Source: Deltaproteobacteria bacterium
GTDB taxonomy: Bacteria; Desulfobacterota; JADFXK01
Direction: 5' to 3'
Assembly: GCA_015233285.1 (NCBI GenBank)
Contig: JADFYA010000215.1
Coordinates: forward strand, 1 to 6,616
Length of the DNA: 6,616 nucleotides
The translations under genes were made by a program, and so were the position numbers. This document shows, one piece after another, positions 4,427 through 6,616 of this stretch. The notes beneath the pieces are model-generated. The model worked only from the letters and a program-made list of their open reading frames with translations, searched no databases and was not told the DNA's origin. The stretch's first letter is position 1, and each line of letters opens with the position of its first letter.

Positions 4427-6463
4427 CTACTCGGACGTAAGCAGTTTCATCTGACCCAAGGTTTGAATTGCCGTCACCACTTCGGACAAGAACTGGGTTG
4501 GGCTGAGGCCGCCGCCGTATTCGGGGTAGAGTGACCGGGCGACGTCCTCCGGAGTCTGCTTACCGTCACAGTGCTCCAAGAGTTCACGGCCGAATGGGTT
4601 AATCTCAGAGACGTCTAATTGCATCTTCTCTTGTTTGAATATAAGATGAGTCGGCTCCGGCGGATAATCCGCCTTGACCAGGCCCAGTTTCAGGTCGGTG
4701 ATGATCTGGGGCATAGGGTAGTCAAATTCGGCCAGGATAACCATGGGGCTTTTGACGGGAAGAAAGCCTTCGACCTGGTGGATATCCAGGTTAAACTGAC
4801 TGGAGGCCAGGTCGTATTGACCCACCTCAAGACTCAAGGTTTCGTATCGTATCATTTCCGGCAGGAATTTGAAAGTAAAATCGCGTTGAGCTAATCCACC
4901 TTCGATGGTATACAGGCCAAAATACTTATAACAATCCTCTGGTGTCAGGGTCGGCGCATCCCTCTCAAGCTTTCTGGTCAGCCAATTCAACCAGTCCAGG
5001 AAGGCCACAGCGATAGACCGGTTCATCTCCCGGCAAAGAAGAAGAAAGGACTTGGGGTAATACCTGATCATAATAGGGAAATAGCCGGCGACCAGGTTTA
5101 ATTCGGGGAGCTTCAGACCGGGGCAGGGTAGATTATAAAAACTACTGAAAATAAGCGGATAGGCGTCAATCAGGTGGTCGTCTTGAGCCTGCCGGCGGTC
5201 GTTATGGAATTCCAAGCCCAGAGAGAAATAGGTGTCGGTTACCCTGACTAAACGGTCCTGATATCGGTTATATAGCTCAGTTCCAGGCAGCACGGTGGGC
5301 AACTGCAGCAACGGATTATTGTTGCCGACTATCCCGGCCATCAGGGCCAGTTCCAGCGTCGCGTCGATATCTTGGATGTCTTCTTCCGGAAAGCCGATCA
5401 CAAAACTTAAGGTGGGGATGATTCCATGCGCCGCGGTGTCCCTGACCCGCTCAAACAATATGCCATGGTCAATGTGTTTTCGGATAAACGCCAAGGTTTT
5501 CTTAGACCCGGAATCGATCCCGTAGCACAAGGACTCGCATCCGGCCCGGTGCATCAAATCAAGCAGATCGGTATCGACACTGTCCAGCCGGGAGATACAA
5601 TACCAGGGTAGATGGTTAAGGCCCTGGTCAATCACCTGCCGGCAGAATGATTCGACAAATTCCCGCTTGGCCGTGAACTGGTCAAAGGCCAGGAGAAAAC
5701 ATTCGGCGCCCAAATTGCCGCTCAGGTTGTGCATCTCCGCGACCAACCGGGCCACGGAAAAGGTCCGGCTCCGCCGCCGCCAGAGAATGGATTCCGAGCA
5801 ATAGACGCACTGGTGGGGACAGCCGCGGCCTGCCTCCAGGATGGCGATGCTGCGGGGGATATGACAGGCGGCCCGGTACTCCCCCAGGGGTGGGGCAAAG
5901 CTGTAATCCGGCAAGGGCAGACTGTCCAGGTCTGGGATGAGGTCCCGATCAGCGCCCCGGATGATCTGATTATTTTGCCGGAAGGTCACGCCCGGGATAC
6001 CCTCCGCCGGGCCGATCCGGTCTATCCTGCTGCCCAGGTCGTAATGGGCGACTAACTCCCCAAAGGTAATTTCACCCTCGCCCCGGACAACGGCATCGAT
6101 CCAGGGGAAGGATTCCAAAGTCATCACGTCGACAAATCCGGCGTTGTGACCTCCGATGACGACCTTAATGGCGGGCCTGACTTGTTTAACCCGTTGGGCG
6201 ATCTGAATCACGGCGGGATAAGTGGTGCACTGGGCCGAAAACCCGACCAGGTCGGGCCGCCCGGCCAGAATAATCTCGGCGCAATGGTCATAGATCCGGT
6301 CATCCCGCTGGAGCACTCCCTGCCGGATGGCCAGGACAAAATCATGAATGACCACCTGGTGGGGGGTCTCCTTCAGGGAGGTAGCCAGATTGATCAACCC
6401 CAGCGGCGGCAGATTATACATCGATTCCAGATAGAATGGCGGAAAAACTAAGGTAATGTTCAT
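4427..6463 (-). CDS. B12-binding radical SAM enzyme with C-terminal PqqD-like RRE, putative RiPP maturase
   Basis: 678 residues. Residues 1-140 are a cobalamin-binding-type Rossmann domain (ITLVFPPFYLESMYNLPPLG; LVGFSAQCTTYP; KVVIGGHNAG; AVVRGEGEITF), without the DxHxxG ligand motif, as in many class B enzymes. Residues ~200-400 are the radical SAM domain: GRGCPHQCVYC gives the [4Fe-4S] ligands C215, C219, C222, followed by CYGIDSGSKKTL and SFVIGFPEE. Residues ~400-595 are of unknown fold. Residues ~598-678 (LIFKQEKMQLDVSEINPFG, HCDGKQTPEDVARSL, FLSEVV...LGQMKLL) match the PqqD-like RiPP recognition element. Known family chemistry includes C-methylation and other radical steps; which one occurs here cannot be read from sequence. 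The repeat-peptide gene follows after 35 bp and is the probable substrate. The ATG at 6463 fits the domain start but has no Shine-Dalgarno; the preceding bases are AT-rich. Domain calls are strong; RiPP maturase is a well-supported inference. Confidence 0.9.
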   Translation of the reverse strand: MNITLVFPPFYLESMYNLPPLGLINLATSLKETPHQVVIHDFVLAIRQGVLQRDDRIYDHCAEIILAGRPDLVGFSAQCTTYPAVIQIAQRVKQVRPAIKVVIGGHNAGFVDVMTLESFPWIDAVVRGEGEITFGELVAHYDLGSRIDRIGPAEGIPGVTFRQNNQIIRGADRDLIPDLDSLPLPDYSFAPPLGEYRAACHIPRSIAILEAGRGCPHQCVYCSESILWRRRSRTFSVARLVAEMHNLSGNLGAECFLLAFDQFTAKREFVESFCRQVIDQGLNHLPWYCISRLDSVDTDLLDLMHRAGCESLCYGIDSGSKKTLAFIRKHIDHGILFERVRDTAAHGIIPTLSFVIGFPEEDIQDIDATLELALMAGIVGNNNPLLQLPTVLPGTELYNRYQDRLVRVTDTYFSLGLEFHNDRRQAQDDHLIDAYPLIFSSFYNLPCPGLKLPELNLVAGYFPIMIRYYPKSFLLLCREMNRSIAVAFLDWLNWLTRKLERDAPTLTPEDCYKYFGLYTIEGGLAQRDFTFKFLPEMIRYETLSLEVGQYDLASSQFNLDIHQVEGFLPVKSPMVILAEFDYPMPQIITDLKLGLVKADYPPEPTHLIFKQEKMQLDVSEINPFGRELLEHCDGKQTPEDVARSLYPEYGGGLSPTQFLSEVVTAIQTLGQMKLLTSE

Positions 6464-6554
6464 CTATTATATTATGACCGTGTCCATTAGTTATCCAAAT
6501 GTGGGCGGCATAACCCCACACCATCCCATATTCACCCACAAAAGCAGCTTTGGT
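6464..6554 (-). promoter_or_regulatory. Leader / possible promoter region of the radical SAM gene
   Basis: 91 bp between the possible upstream gene end and the ATG at 6463. On the minus strand TAATATAATAG precedes the ATG directly, giving -10-like hexamers (TAATAT, TATAAT) one to eleven bases from the start, with only a weak -35-like TTGGAT about 18 bp upstream. A 6-bp hairpin TGTGGG/CCCACA (6500-6520) lies within; it has no U-tract and may be a weak terminator or leader structure. No Shine-Dalgarno is visible. Confidence 0.35.
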
Positions 6555-6616
6555 TTAATCGGCTTCGGTCATGGCCATGATTAGGGCGCCCTTGGCCGTG
6601 GTGTTGAATGGGTCTT
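6555..6616 (-). CDS. Possible C-terminal end of an upstream gene (partial)
   Basis: From the right edge the minus strand is open for 19 codons, reading DPFNTTAKGALIMAMTEAD, then TAA at 6557-6555. The composition looks protein-like, and the other two minus frames are less so. I do not recognise the family, and the stretch is too short to prove coding. If real, the gene is co-directional with the radical SAM gene and ends 91 bp before it, so it could belong to the same operon. Confidence 0.45.
   Translation of the reverse strand, partial: DPFNTTAKGALIMAMTEAD

Noticed and set aside
5729..6451. Plus-strand frames opposite the radical SAM gene (e.g. 5729-6055, 6146-6451)
   Set aside because: These are antisense shadows of a gene with clear domain motifs and show low-complexity composition.

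Overview
The window reads like a chromosomal piece of a Gram-negative anaerobe, most likely Desulfobacterota (deltaproteobacterial type). This rests on the mix of EF-P, PilZ, SixA-like phosphatase and a cobalamin-binding radical SAM enzyme, on moderate-to-high GC genes, and on many intergenic repeats. The assignment is an inference with moderate confidence; no single gene fixes it.

Layout. The left edge holds the 3' end of efp (+). A 579-bp gap (214-792) follows. It holds heptanucleotide repeat tracts and a ~379-bp non-coding palindromic element (MITE-like copy A). Four genes come next: a SixA-type histidine phosphatase (-), a PilZ-domain protein (+, divergent from it), an M19 dipeptidase (-, tail-to-tail with pilZ), and a Trm112-like zinc-ribbon plus SAM methyltransferase (-, just upstream of the dipeptidase in one operon). 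Another repeat block (3777-4208) holds MITE-like copy B in inverted orientation to A, again flanked by heptamer tracts. The four genes therefore sit between inverted repeats.

The right part is the most interesting. On the minus strand a 678-residue enzyme (6463-4427) joins a B12-binding domain, a radical SAM domain with CxxxCxxC, and a C-terminal PqqD-like RiPP recognition element. Only 35 bp after its stop is a 41-codon gene (4391-4266) with a strong Shine-Dalgarno and a GTG start. It encodes a short Lys-rich leader followed by five tandem pentapeptides, CHAPA x4 then CHGPE. A clean intrinsic terminator (4239-4209) follows. This looks like a compact, two-gene RiPP (ribosomally made, post-translationally modified peptide) system: the RRE would capture the leader and the radical SAM core would modify the Cys-His-x-Pro repeats. 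I cannot name a described family with this repeat. The closest analogies in design are the CXXX-repeat, ACGX-repeat and His-Xaa-Ser-repeat radical SAM systems.

The right edge carries what may be the last 19 codons of another minus-strand gene upstream of the radical SAM gene. The methyltransferase and dipeptidase lie on the same strand beyond the terminator and repeat block; a link to the peptide system is possible but unproven.
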